Assembly: GCA_963743285.1 (NCBI GenBank) | Contig: CAVUPF010000001.1 | Coordinates: forward strand, 868,001 to 932,000 | Length of the DNA: 64,000 nucleotides | Direction of reading: 5' to 3' | Source: CAVUPF01 sp963743285 | GTDB lineage: Bacteria; Actinomycetota; Thermoleophilia; Solirubrobacterales; 70-9 | Part shown: in pieces, positions 1 to 8,200 of the stretch | How the letters are laid out: each line of letters starts with the position of its first letter | Position numbering within the stretch: position 1 is the first letter of the stretch | The notes under the pieces: model-generated | Told to the model about the DNA's origin: nothing | The model's input: the letters and a program-made list of their open reading frames with translations, nothing else | Database searches by the model: none | Translations under genes and position numbers: made by a program

Positions 1-516
1 TTTCTCGTGGGAGAGCGAATAGCCGCCGCGCCTGACTTAGTGAAAGAGATCCTCGCCAGGGGTCACGAGGTTGGCGTTCATGGACACCGCCATATTCGCA
101 ATGACCTCGCCGCCGCCGCCGAATCGCACGGCGACATTGAGACTGGATATGAGGTACTTGCCGAACTAACGGGTACCGCGCCCCGCTTCTACCGCCCGCC
201 TTTTGGTCGACTCACTCCTTCCGGCGCGGCAGTCTGCCAGCGTCTTGGTTTGGAGATCGCGTATTGGTCGACTTGGGGTCTCGATTGGGAACCGGTCTCT
301 GCACGCCGAATTGCTCGCCGGGTGCTTCGGGAGCTTGACGATGGAGGCATCGTTCTCTTGCATGATTCGTCCTATTACGCCATGCGCACAAGTGCCCTAG
401 AGACAACGCGCGCTATCGGTGAAATTGCGCGGGCGGCGATGTTCCGGCAACTGAAACTCGTAACGCTCGCAGAGGCGCAGGGCGAAAGCGCCATCGACCG
501 GAGCCCAACTGGCTGA
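1..516 (+). CDS. Polysaccharide deacetylase (NodB homology domain), 5' end outside window
   Basis: C-terminal part of a carbohydrate esterase family 4 / NodB-type deacetylase, which removes acetyl (or related) groups from polysaccharides. The frame is open from base 1 and already reads as the family's 'F-x-V-G-E' strand, so the true start lies before the window; the GTG at 7 is unlikely to be used. Visible motifs are the metal-binding H-G-H-R-H (about residue 25), R-P-P-F-G (about residue 63) and the terminal G-G-I-V-L-L-H-D-S strand with its conserved His-Asp (about residue 113). The aspartates of motif 1 must be upstream. It points toward the leftward sulfotransferase gene at 730-1593. Substrate is unknown; a role in surface glycan maturation is inferred from the glycan genes that follow. 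Confidence 0.85.
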   Translation, partial: FLVGERIAAAPDLVKEILARGHEVGVHGHRHIRNDLAAAAESHGDIETGYEVLAELTGTAPRFYRPPFGRLTPSGAAVCQRLGLEIAYWSTWGLDWEPVSARRIARRVLRELDDGGIVLLHDSSYYAMRTSALETTRAIGEIARAAMFRQLKLVTLAEAQGESAIDRSPTG

Positions 517-729
517 CCCAGTAACCCTTTACTCCTGGTGCCGCCAAAGTGCTCTCGACGGATGTAGAAAGCAGTTGATCGCGCTGCTCGATCTATGGCT
601 AGTAGGAGCCATGGATACATTAGTCGGGGGGCTCTGTCGACGCCCGCCGGCAGCTCGGGGTCTTCTCGCTTTCGGTGGCCTAGACGACCTCGGCCAGGAG
701 CGGCGAAGTGACGCGCTTCAGGATGGTTT

Positions 730-1593
730 TCAGATACTCCAGGTCGGGAAAGCCATGCCGGTGAGAGCGCGAAGACGCTCCACCTCGCCTACGTAGAGCG
801 CTTCAAGCTGCGCGCGCGACTCGTCGTCGAGCATCGGGATTTTGGCGGGTGAGCGAAGGACTCGGCCTGAAGGGAGCCGAGCATATTGTCGGATGCGAAC
901 AGGCATCCAGGGCCTTCTCGGCGTCGCAATATTTCCCATAGCCTGCCTTTGGCTTGGCAGAGGAGTAGACCTATTGCGGCACGTCCTTGGCTCGGCATCG
1001 AGCTGTCTGCAAGCGAATGAGTCATCCACCGCTAGGAAGGCGAAGATCTCACGAAGCATCGATTGCCGATCAGCGAGAAGGTCGGCCTGATCAATCACCA
1101 TGATCTGCTCCTCGGGAAATCGTCGCAGATACAGCTCCAGCTGCCGAGCGTAGAGGCTGTGGCAGGTCAGATACGAATACGGGAAAAAGGGATCCGATAG
1201 CACGTCCCGCAGGGAGCGGCGCTCCTTCCCGGCTGCGATCCAATTCCGGTAATGGGAAACGGTGCGCGCGATCGGGTCGCGCACGAGGTAGAGGAACTTC
1301 GCATCTGGCATCAGCTCCTCGATACGCTCCGGAACTCCCTTGCGGCGAGGAAAGTTCGTGTAGCTTTGCGATGCCTCGCCTCTGGCGTTGAAGCTTGGGT
1401 CGAAGAGCTGTTCGTACTCCTCAAGGCTGCCGATTCTTCCCGGCGGACTTGGGATGCCGTTTTCGGTGGCGGCGAAGAAGTGTGGCTCCTTGACCGCTGA
1501 CATCTGGATTTGCGGGTGCTGGTCCAAGCAGTGATAAAGCCTCGTGGTCCCCGCTTGCGCCGCACCGATGATGAAGAACGTGGGAAGCGTCAC
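730..1593 (-). CDS. Sulfotransferase (PAPS-dependent)
   Basis: A 287-residue sulfotransferase that would move the sulfuryl group of PAPS onto an acceptor, probably a glycan or lipid hydroxyl. Residues 7-20 (FFIIGAAQAGTTRLYHCL) form the 5'-phosphosulfate-binding loop, here A-Q-A-G-T-T rather than the usual K-x-G-T-T/S. The 3'-phosphate-binding segment Y-L-V-R-D-P-I-A-R-T-V-S-H-Y lies near residue 105. It is the last gene of a leftward run sat-cysC-sulfotransferase (163 bp after cysC), so PAPS supply and use are encoded together. The middle-to-C-terminal third (about residues 200-250) is Arg-rich and diverged. The acceptor cannot be read from sequence; the glycan operon starting at 9715 is the obvious candidate pathway. 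Confidence 0.82.
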   Translation of the reverse strand: MTLPTFFIIGAAQAGTTRLYHCLDQHPQIQMSAVKEPHFFAATENGIPSPPGRIGSLEEYEQLFDPSFNARGEASQSYTNFPRRKGVPERIEELMPDAKFLYLVRDPIARTVSHYRNWIAAGKERRSLRDVLSDPFFPYSYLTCHSLYARQLELYLRRFPEEQIMVIDQADLLADRQSMLREIFAFLAVDDSFACRQLDAEPRTCRNRSTPLPSQRQAMGNIATPRRPWMPVRIRQYARLPSGRVLRSPAKIPMLDDESRAQLEALYVGEVERLRALTGMAFPTWSI

Positions 1594-1756
1594 GTTCTCT
1601 GAGCTTCATCGAAGACGGCGGGGGGCAAGGGCGGGCTTTCCTTGATCGGTGTCTTTGTCGAATTCCGACCTTCTGATCTGGCAAAAATGCGCTAAGTGAT
1701 CCAGCTAAAATGCGCTACGTAGCTAACGGGTAGAGCCGGGCTGAGCTTTTGCTCTA

Positions 1757-2317
1757 CTAGATAAGGGCGAGTGCACTCCCGCGCCCAACCAACCCCCGCT
1801 CCTCCAGATAGGCCAACAGCTTCGCGGCGGACTGCTCGGGGGTTTCGGCTTCGGTGTCGCAGATCACCTCGGGGTCCTCGGGAACCTCATAGGGGTCCGA
1901 GACGCCGGTGAATTCCTTGATCTCCCCGGAGAAGGCCTTCGCGTAGAGGCCCTTGACGTCACGCTCTGCACAGGTATCGACAGAGGCCTTCACGTAGACC
2001 TCGATGAAGCGCTCTCCCATCAGCTCGCGCGCCTCGCGGCGAATCTCGGCGTAGGGGGAGATCGCCGCGGTGATCACCGGCACACCGTTTCTGGAGAGCA
2101 GATCGGCGACGAAGGCGATCCGGCGGATGTTGGTGTCGCGGTCCTCCTTGGAGAAACCCAGCCCCTTGGAGAGGTTTTCGCGGACGATGTCGCCGTCGAG
2201 GATCTCAAGCTTTGAGCTGCGCTCCGCCAGGTGGCCCTCCAAGAGCCTTGAGATCGTCGTCTTGCCGGCCCCAGAGAGCCCGGTGAACCAAAGGGTGAAG
2301 CCCAACTCATCGCTCAT
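1757..2317 (-). CDS. cysC: Adenylylsulfate (APS) kinase
   Basis: Phosphorylates adenylylsulfate at the 3' position to give PAPS, the donor for sulfotransferases. The 186-residue protein has the normal family length. Walker A is G-L-S-G-A-G-K-T-T near residue 15; then D-G-D near residue 41 and R-E-N-L-S (APS-binding segment); the I-S-P-Y loop lies near residue 86 and F-I-E-V-Y-V-K just after it. The start ATG is 6 bp after the sat stop, so the two are almost certainly co-transcribed and coupled. As a stand-alone kinase beside a stand-alone sat and a sulfotransferase, it points to PAPS made for sulfation rather than only for cysteine synthesis, since no PAPS or APS reductase is seen in the window. 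Confidence 0.95.
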   Translation of the reverse strand: MSDELGFTLWFTGLSGAGKTTISRLLEGHLAERSSKLEILDGDIVRENLSKGLGFSKEDRDTNIRRIAFVADLLSRNGVPVITAAISPYAEIRREARELMGERFIEVYVKASVDTCAERDVKGLYAKAFSGEIKEFTGVSDPYEVPEDPEVICDTEAETPEQSAAKLLAYLEERGLVGRGSALALI

Positions 2318-2323
2318 CTGCGC

Positions 2324-3409
2324 TCAATCCTCCTTGTAGGCGTCGATCAGGATCTCGGCGACCTCATCGCGCGAGAACTCATGCGGCGGCTTTTCACCGT
2401 TGGCGAGCATCTCTCGCACCTTGGTGCCGCTCAGGAAGAGGTGCGCCTCGCTGTCGTGGGGACAGGTCTTGGCAGAGGCGAGGCCCTCGCACTCATTGCA
2501 CCAGAAGGTGTGCTCGAAGAACAGCGGCTCGATCCCCAGCTCATCGATGTCGATCTGATCGAAGATCTTCTGCGCGTCATAGGTGCCGTAGTAGTCCCCA
2601 GCGCCGGCGTGGTCGCGACCGACGATGAAGTGGGTGGCGCCGTAGTTGCGACGCACGATCGCGTGCAGGACCGCCTCCCGGGGGCCGGCGTAGTGCATCT
2701 TGGCCGGCTTGACGCCGAGCAGGACCCGATCCTTGGGGTAGTAGTTCTCGATCAGCACCTCATAGCAGGCCATCCGCACCGCGGCGGGGATGTCGCCGGC
2801 CTTGGTCTTGCCGATCAGCGGCTGGATGAAGAGCCCGTCGCTGATCTCAAGCGCGGCCTTGGTCAGGTACTCGTGGGCGCGGTGGATCGGGTTTCTGGTC
2901 TGAAAGGCGACGATCCGCTTCCAGCCGCGGCGCGCAAACTCCTCGCGCGTTTGCGCGGGGGTCTGGTAGCGGCGCATGAAGGGCTCCTCGTGGTCGGGCA
3001 GCGCGTCGACCTCGATCGGCCCGGCGATGCAGCGGTTGCCCTCCTCATAGATCGCCGCCACGCCGGGGTGAGCCTGATCGGTGGTGCGGTAGACCCGCTC
3101 GGCCTCACTCCTCGTGTCGCGCTCGAAGATCTCCTCAACGGTGATCCTGCCCAAGGGCTTTCCTTCATCGCTTGAGAGCTCGACCACATTGCCCACCTCG
3201 CAGTCAAGCTCGGTGGCCAGGGTGATCGGGATCGGCCAGATATGGGCGCCGTCGGCAGTTCGCATCTCCGCACAGACCCGCTCCCAATCCTCAGAGCCCT
3301 GGAAGCCCGTAAGCGGCGCAAAGCCGCCGTTGGCGATCATCTCGAAGTCCGCCGTGTGGCGCTCGGAGAGGGTCAGGGAGCGCTCGGCGATCATCTCGGT
3401 GGAGCTCAT
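2324..3409 (-). CDS. sat: Sulfate adenylyltransferase (ATP sulfurylase)
   Basis: Catalyses ATP + sulfate to APS + PPi. The protein is 361 residues, a single-domain homomeric ATP sulfurylase without the C-terminal kinase-like domain of fungal forms. The signature Q-T-R-N-P-I-H-R-A-H-E (about residue 170) is the ATP/sulfate site; G-R-D-H-A-G-A-G-D-Y-Y-G (about residue 265) is the second active-site motif. The C-terminal segment contains closely spaced Cys residues (W-C-N-E-C-E-G...C-P-H) as in many bacterial Sat proteins, probably a metal site. It is first gene of the leftward sat-cysC-sulfotransferase operon and its promoter must lie in 3410-3751. Confidence 0.95.
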   Translation of the reverse strand: MSSTEMIAERSLTLSERHTADFEMIANGGFAPLTGFQGSEDWERVCAEMRTADGAHIWPIPITLATELDCEVGNVVELSSDEGKPLGRITVEEIFERDTRSEAERVYRTTDQAHPGVAAIYEEGNRCIAGPIEVDALPDHEEPFMRRYQTPAQTREEFARRGWKRIVAFQTRNPIHRAHEYLTKAALEISDGLFIQPLIGKTKAGDIPAAVRMACYEVLIENYYPKDRVLLGVKPAKMHYAGPREAVLHAIVRRNYGATHFIVGRDHAGAGDYYGTYDAQKIFDQIDIDELGIEPLFFEHTFWCNECEGLASAKTCPHDSEAHLFLSGTKVREMLANGEKPPHEFSRDEVAEILIDAYKED

Positions 3410-3751
3410 CGGGGGGCCTTACCTATCGGTTGGGGAGGGGCATGGTGCCTCTGGAGTTCAAACGGTCTTCGGGGCCTCCTTTTTGCGAACTCCTTGAGTT
3501 CGGTCAGGAGGGAAGTTCGAGGTGCCAGAGCAATCAACGGCCGGAGCCATATGCCTTTACAGCACCTGCTTTTTTGGAGGTTAAGAAACACAAGAAAGGT
3601 TAGAACGCCCTGGCTTGCCGTTCGAATACCAGCCTTTTTTGGTCCCTCTCAACGTTGTTGCAGCGTGAGCTCTCGTGCTCGCCCTGCGTTGGAAAAGAGT
3701 GGGTCGAACTACAACTTGGCGTGTCACCCACCGATCACGGGCGGCGGAGCG
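3410..3751. other. Divergent intergenic region between sat and a small gene
   Basis: About 340 bp with no supported gene. It must carry the leftward sat promoter and the rightward promoter of the small gene at 3752. The part around 3540-3660 is clearly lower in GC than its surroundings and contains T-runs and A-runs. No riboswitch, tRNA or clear operator was recognised. Confidence 0.6.
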
Positions 3752-3991
3752 ATGATCGGTGGATCCAAGAAGGCAAAAGGAGGCGTGGGTCGACAAATGG
3801 CATTCAAGCTTGGCGGTTTCACCGTCGAAGCCATCGATGAGGAGGCCACTCGTCTCGGGGTCTCCGCGGAGCAGCTCATCAGTTTTTCGGTTCTCTACTA
3901 CTTGGCCGATGTCGACAGCGGGCGTTTCGCTCAGCGGGGCGTCAGAGGTCCGCTCGCGGCTCCGGATATCCGACTCGAGATCTCAGTCTGA
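3752..3991 (+). CDS. Small hypothetical protein, possible DNA-binding-like fold
   Basis: A 79-residue protein. The ATG at 3752 is preceded by GGCGGAG; ATG 3797 (M-A-F-K-L-G-G) is an alternative giving 64 residues. The sequence is a short basic N-terminus, then F-T-V-E-A-I-D-E-E-A-T-R-L-G-V-S-A-E-Q-L, which resembles the short helices of ribbon-helix-helix or CopG-like proteins, then a Tyr-Leu-Ala-Asp segment. I do not recognise a named family. The gene stands alone between sat and the PAP2 phosphatase. Codon pattern in this frame looks coding; the longer reading frame reaching upstream into sat is not credible. Confidence 0.55.
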   Translation: MIGGSKKAKGGVGRQMAFKLGGFTVEAIDEEATRLGVSAEQLISFSVLYYLADVDSGRFAQRGVRGPLAAPDIRLEISV

Positions 3992-4065
3992 GCTGACCCT
4001 CGGCGGGCTTGCATTGCTTCCGCTCCTCCAGACCCAGCAGGATCCGCACCGCTACCGTTTCAGGG

Positions 4066-4773
4066 ATGAGCGCAAGCGTCAAGCGTCCAGCCGTAGGTTG
4101 TGTGAGCTGCGTGGGCGCCATGATCCTGCTCACGCTGCTTGCCTATGAGATCGAGCCGTTTGGGCGGTACGACGCCAGCGTTCTCAGCCGACTTTCCGCT
4201 TACAAAGAAACTTCACTCGGCGCCTTGGCGATCCTCTTCAGGCACCTCGCCGATCCGCTGCCCCAAGTGGCGATGCTCGTCGTGGTTTGCCTACTGGCGT
4301 TGCGCTGTAGAGGGCTCCGCTACGCGATCGCCGCGGCGGCCCTGGTCGGCGGTGCGAACCTCACCACCCAGATACTCAAGGTGGTGCTCGCCCACCAGCG
4401 CTACCAGTCGCTTCTTGGCTACCGACAGGTTGGTCCGACCGCCTTTCCCAGCGGTCACTCGACGTCGGCGATGGCGATGGCCCTTGCCTTCGTGCTCGTC
4501 GTGCCCCGATCGTGGCGGCTATGGGCCGTCGCACTTGGCTCTTGCTTCGTGTTCGCCGTAGGCTGCTCCGTTGTCGTCCTCCACGATCATTACCCAAGTG
4601 ACGTCGCGGGCGGGTGGCTGGTCGCCTGTGGCTGGTGCTTTGCGGTCGTGGTCGGTTTGCGAGCGGCGGAGCTTCTCCATTCCGATCGGAGCTCAGCTGG
4701 TGGGCTGAGATATCGCAGTGGAGACGGAGTAGTGCGACATCGCTATTCGACTGCTGACCCGGATCGTTCGTAG
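4066..4773 (+). CDS. PAP2-family membrane phosphatase
   Basis: Integral-membrane phosphatase of the PAP2 superfamily (lipid phosphates, undecaprenyl pyrophosphate or similar). All three catalytic motifs are present: K-V-V-L-A-H-Q-R (K-x6-R-like), P-S-G-H-S, and S-x5-H-D-H-Y-P-S-D with the catalytic His and Asp. Several hydrophobic helices surround them (e.g. L-A-I-L-F...; A-M-L-V-V-V-C-L-L-A-L; A-I-A-A-A-A-L-V-G-G; A-L-A-F-V-L-V-V). The ATG at 4066 (M-S-A-S-V-K-R) is preferred over 4009 because the membrane helix begins shortly after it and the upstream residues are Arg/Ser-rich. The C-terminal tail after about residue 205 is hydrophilic. A role in recycling the lipid carrier for the glycan pathway is possible but only inferred. 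Confidence 0.85.
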   Translation: MSASVKRPAVGCVSCVGAMILLTLLAYEIEPFGRYDASVLSRLSAYKETSLGALAILFRHLADPLPQVAMLVVVCLLALRCRGLRYAIAAAALVGGANLTTQILKVVLAHQRYQSLLGYRQVGPTAFPSGHSTSAMAMALAFVLVVPRSWRLWAVALGSCFVFAVGCSVVVLHDHYPSDVAGGWLVACGWCFAVVVGLRAAELLHSDRSSAGGLRYRSGDGVVRHRYSTADPDRS

Positions 4774-4801
4774 CCGATGATCTGATGGCCATTGGGCTGG
4801 G

Positions 4802-6052
4802 TTGGAGGAGGATCGAGGACGGCTCCGGGTCGCTTGGCACCGACAGGCCACAAGGTCGGGGTGCGCGATCACGTTGTCTTGGTTGTGGCATCGGCAAGCC
4901 GGTCGGGCTCGAAGGCTTCAAATCACCGAGAAACAAGGAGCCGCTATCGCCATCGTCGCCGTCGACGGCCCCCAGGCAGTCGCGGTGATCGACACCGAAA
5001 CCAACCAGGTGCTGGGCACTCCGATCGGGGTCGGCACCACCCCGATCCCGATCGCGATCACCCCCGATGGCAAGCGCGCCTACGTTGCCAACTACGAAGA
5101 AAACAGCGTCTCGGTGATCGACACCGAAACCAACGCGGTGATCGGATCGCCGATCAAGGTCGGGATCGAACCCTGGGGGATCGCGATCACCCCGGACGGC
5201 AAGGACGCCTACGTCGCCAACGAACAAGAAGAAAGCGTCTCGGTGATCGATACCGAGACCAACCAAGTGGTGGGAGCGCCGATCACGGTTGGCTCTGAGC
5301 CCTACGTGGTGACGATCACCCCCGACGGCAAGACCGCCTACGTCGCCAACTTCGGCACCGACACCGTCTCGGTGATCGACACCCAGACCAACGAAGTGGA
5401 GGGATCGCCGATCACGGTCGGCGATGCCCCGGCGGCGATCGCGATCCCCCCCGCCCAGGCGCCGGTTGCCTCCTTTAGTGCCCCTGCCGCGATCGCCGGG
5501 GTCCCGGTCAGCTTCAACGCCTCTGCCTCAAGCTATCCGGAAGCTGCCTCAAGCTATCCGGAAGGCTCGACGCCGAGCTATGAATGGGAATTCGGCGACG
5601 GCACCAAGGAAGCAGACGGCGGCCCTAACCCCAGCCATACCTACCGCGCCGCGGGCAGCTATGAAGCGAGGCTGACCGTGACCGACAGCGTCTGCTCTAG
5701 TGAAGAGATCTACACCGGGCAGAGCGCCTACTGCAATGGGTCGGGAGCGGGGAGGGAGACAAGGAGCGTCAGGGTAGCCTTCCCCGGGGTTCGCGTCAGG
5801 TGCGGCAGAAGTGCCAAGCCAGGTGGCTGCAGGTTCAAACTTCAGGTTGTGACCAAGAAGCGCCAGGGCAAGGTGGAGAGCGCTGTGGCGAGAGCGCGGC
5901 TGAAGGCGGGACGCTCCGCTGTCGTCTCGCTGAGGCCGAAGCCTGCGTACACGACCAAGCTCGCCGCTGCCGAGAAGGTCCTCGTCAAGGAGACGGTGAT
6001 CGCCCGCAGTGTGAAGCGAACGACCTTCGGCAGGCTGAGCTTCGCTCAGTAG
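4802..6052 (+). CDS. YVTN-type beta-propeller repeat protein with PKD domain, probably 5'-truncated
   Basis: Contains four copies of the 42-residue propeller blade repeat (consensus I-A-I-T-P-D-G-K-x-A-Y-V-A-N...S-V-S-V-I-D-T-E-T-N), then a PKD/Ig-like domain with the hallmark W-E-F-G-D-G-T...H-T-Y-x-x-x-G-S-Y, then a basic C-terminal region. Such proteins are normally secreted. Here the first 55 residues (4802-4970) are Arg-rich and unlike a signal peptide, and the first blade is incomplete (A-I-A-I-V-A-V-D-G-P-Q), so the original 5' part with the signal peptide appears lost or frameshifted. A full propeller needs more blades than are present. The start shown is only the first ATG of the open frame. 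Function unknown; binding or surface role inferred. Confidence 0.65.
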   Translation: MEEDRGRLRVAWHRQATRSGCAITLSWLWHRQAGRARRLQITEKQGAAIAIVAVDGPQAVAVIDTETNQVLGTPIGVGTTPIPIAITPDGKRAYVANYEENSVSVIDTETNAVIGSPIKVGIEPWGIAITPDGKDAYVANEQEESVSVIDTETNQVVGAPITVGSEPYVVTITPDGKTAYVANFGTDTVSVIDTQTNEVEGSPITVGDAPAAIAIPPAQAPVASFSAPAAIAGVPVSFNASASSYPEAASSYPEGSTPSYEWEFGDGTKEADGGPNPSHTYRAAGSYEARLTVTDSVCSSEEIYTGQSAYCNGSGAGRETRSVRVAFPGVRVRCGRSAKPGGCRFKLQVVTKKRQGKVESAVARARLKAGRSAVVSLRPKPAYTTKLAAAEKVLVKETVIARSVKRTTFGRLSFAQ

Positions 6053-6270
6053 CGGGAGATCGGCGCGGCGCTTGGACACGGTGCCCGGGAAGGCGAAAGC
6101 GAACGGCGGACGCCGATGCCGTAAGGGGGTGGGCTCAACCGCGGCAATCGAGAGGCTAGAGCGACTTCGTGAAGCCTCCGCGGGCTGAGGCGCCGGGGAA
6201 TCTGCTCACGACCGCACTTGCAGCGCCCGTTCGTCAGCGGACAAGCTGCGATATTGCGCCAGGCGCTGTT

Positions 6271-7101
6271 TTACTCGCGCACGAAAACTGGCGTGCCGAG
6301 TGGAATGGTTCGAAACAAAAGCCGCATAGTGCGATCGGTGGCGCGGACGCAGCCGTGTGATTCGGCGCCGCCGACCGGGCCGGGTGTGCCATGGATCGCG
6401 ATCCGCTTTCCGCCGCTCCAGCCGGGCAGGGGTTTCGTCTGGCGAGCACTCAGAGCCAGTGCGCAGCAGCCGTAGTAGGGGCTTTCCCCAAAGCTCAGAG
6501 CGTCCGTGATCGCGAACCGGCCGAGAGGCGTTTCGGATCCGGGTGCGCCGACCGTGACGTCGAAGCGATCGACGGTTCGGCGCCCGTAGACGAGCGAAAG
6601 CCTGCGAGCGGCGAGCTCGACGTGGAGCGAATACCTGGTCCAGTAGACCTGCTCCCGGCCTGGTTCTCGGCGAACCCAGCCGACCTTGCCGTTCGGCAGG
6701 GCCGGAGTCGAGACCCCGAGCCAGCCACCGTGCTGCTTGACCACGGAGAGCACGACCGGCGATCCGAACCCGGTACGCGGCCCGAGCGACCTGACGAATC
6801 CTCGGTCGGGGGCGCGCCACAGCGCCAGCCGCGCGCCGGGGCGCAATCGAACGATCGCGAAGGCGGGGCCGAGGGCCGGCCTATCGGCCAGGGCGGGGAC
6901 TCGGACGGGTTGGGGCACCGCCGGGCGACGGCGTCGCGTCTCAGTCCGAGCCGCCTGGGTGGGGTGGGCGCGCGATCGAGTGAGATGGATCGTCGGCGTC
7001 GCTTCGCGAGGGGTTGAGGAACTAGCGAGGGCGAGCAGGAGGGCAGCGGCGCTCGCGACCCCCAGCACCCCGATGCAAATCAGCGCCAGTCGGATCTTCA
7101 C
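6271..7101 (-). CDS. L,D-transpeptidase (YkuD domain), membrane-anchored or secreted
   Basis: 276 residues. A hydrophobic signal/anchor segment (residues 4-27, I-R-L-A-L-I-C-I-G-V-L-G-V...) is followed by a low-complexity Arg/Pro/Thr linker, a possible SH3-like stretch, and a C-terminal YkuD catalytic domain. The active-site signature is intact: I-A-I-H-G-T-P followed by S-H-G-C-V-R with catalytic Cys. The enzyme forms 3-3 cross-links in peptidoglycan or links proteins to it, outside the membrane. The Cys-Cys in Y-Y-G-C-C-A upstream of the motif is unusual. It is convergent with the propeller gene (218 bp apart) and diverges from a tiny frame starting at 7108. Confidence 0.9.
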   Translation of the reverse strand: MKIRLALICIGVLGVASAAALLLALASSSTPREATPTIHLTRSRAHPTQAARTETRRRRPAVPQPVRVPALADRPALGPAFAIVRLRPGARLALWRAPDRGFVRSLGPRTGFGSPVVLSVVKQHGGWLGVSTPALPNGKVGWVRREPGREQVYWTRYSLHVELAARRLSLVYGRRTVDRFDVTVGAPGSETPLGRFAITDALSFGESPYYGCCALALSARQTKPLPGWSGGKRIAIHGTPGPVGGAESHGCVRATDRTMRLLFRTIPLGTPVFVRE

Positions 7102-7131
7102 CCAGTCATGATGGCGAATCGGGGAGGAGTC

Positions 7132-7287
7132 GTGGCAAACCCGCTTCCGAAGACAGGGCTCGCGATACTTCTGCTTGCAGCCGAGACGTTGGCGGATGTC
7201 ACGGACTTACAGAGCAAGAGCGCCGGGGGCCTGGCCGAGGCGCGAGCAGAGGGCACCAGCGCCACGGTCTCGATCCTGAGCTATTGA
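7132..7287 (+). CDS. Possible small protein (51 aa)
   Basis: A short open frame starting at GTG 7132 directly after a strong Shine-Dalgarno-like GGGGAGGAG (7121-7129); an in-frame ATG at 7108 would extend it to 59 residues. The product begins M-A-N-P-L-P-K-T-G-L-A-I-L-L-L-A and ends at TGA 7285-7287. It could be a genuine short protein or the surviving N-terminus of a larger gene cut off by the rearranged sequence that begins near 7319. It is divergent from the L,D-transpeptidase gene. No family recognised. Confidence 0.3.
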   Translation: MANPLPKTGLAILLLAAETLADVTDLQSKSAGGLAEARAEGTSATVSILSY

Positions 7288-7318
7288 GCCCCCGCTCAAA
7301 GTGCCGAGTCCGCCAGGC

Positions 7319-7645
7319 GCGACGAGCCTGCTCTACCGGGTCTCTGCCCATGCGACGAAACTGGCTCATGGGGTGCGCGCCGCCGCCTGCCCCCGAGCGG
7401 CGCTGACCGGCAATGCGGAGAGGTGGCCACTGAGTTGCCGGGCGAGCTGGGAGGCGCGGCGCTTTTGGGAGGGCGAAAGCGGAAACGGGCTCGATGCAGT
7501 GGGCAGGTGGGCCCTCATCAAGCAGCCTTGGCGCTTTGGCCCGCACTGAAATCAAATGCCCCCGCAGCCCTCAAGGCCCTTTCTGTGCTCTTGTGAGGAG
7601 GGTCTGGGGCGCGCTCCAGGACGAGCGGGTCGAGCCTGAGGTCGT
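7319..7645. repeat. 327-bp dispersed repeat, copy A
   Basis: This stretch matches 31213-31539 over the same length, with long identical blocks such as that around 7447-7485 and scattered substitutions and small indels; by eye roughly 85-90% identical. In copy B the right-hand part is the 3' end of a MazF-like toxin gene. Here only the last few codons and the stop survive, and the toxin body is absent. Neither copy has terminal inverted repeats that I can see. Confidence 0.85.
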
Positions 7646-7651
7646 AGATGT

Positions 7652-7785
7652 CGTGGATCAGCTCAACAGGGCGATCAGGCTCCTCATATCAGGAGCACGC
7701 CGATCACACCGGCTCCGGTGACGCCAAGCCCGGCGACCGTTGTGTCCCAGCCAAGCACGAAAGCGGATTACGGCATCCTCCGCAA
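7652..7785 (-). pseudogene. Remnant of GAP-family membrane protein gene, 3' end
   Basis: Matches the 3' end of the GAP gene at 33843-33977: it starts with the same G-T-G-G-A-T-C-A-G-C-T-C-A-A-C-A-G-G block and keeps the segment V-I-R-F-R-A-W-L-G-x-x-G-R-R before the frame breaks. Indels destroy the last transmembrane helix. It lies directly against repeat copy A, so the end of a toxin gene and the end of a GAP gene are joined here, whereas they are 2.3 kb apart near 31.5-33.9 kb. From 7786 to 8200 I see nothing I can name. Confidence 0.7.
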
Positions 7786-8200
7786 GGGCCGCCTCGCGAT
7801 TCGGTACCGGGCGCGACTGGAGACCATGCACGGTCTCCTTCGGCCTCGACCGCCGCGTCCACGCCCTGATCAGCCAGCTGACCCCAAGAAGGTCATCATG
7901 CAAGGGCGACAGCAGTAGGCTCCCAGGGGTCGAATCTCTCCATGCGGGTGTGGTTGTCCGCGAGATTCCCGATGCTAGCCCAGCCGGCCGATACACAGTG
8001 GCCTGGACCCCTCCAAACGTTCTGTCTATCACCTTCGGACGCCGATGTTCTGGCCTGGGTCCTTCTGAGCCACCCTAAGTTACCCATCGCATATCCGTCC
8101 AGTGTCGGGTCCGAACCGCAGGATCTGTCCTAGGTTTACCTGACGCCTTGAGGGATCGAAAGGCGACCCAATTGAGCACAAGGAAGGGAGCAGCTTTTCA

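Noticed and set aside
2381..3175. 264-codon plus-strand frame inside sat
   Set aside because: Antisense to a gene with all family motifs; the translation has no domain.
3590..3650. tRNA-like string with GTTCGAAT
   Set aside because: No matching acceptor stem, D arm or anticodon arm could be assembled on either strand.
4376..5266. 296-codon minus-strand frame across the PAP2 and propeller genes
   Set aside because: Its D-H-R-D-x-x-F repeats are antisense reading of the propeller blade repeats.
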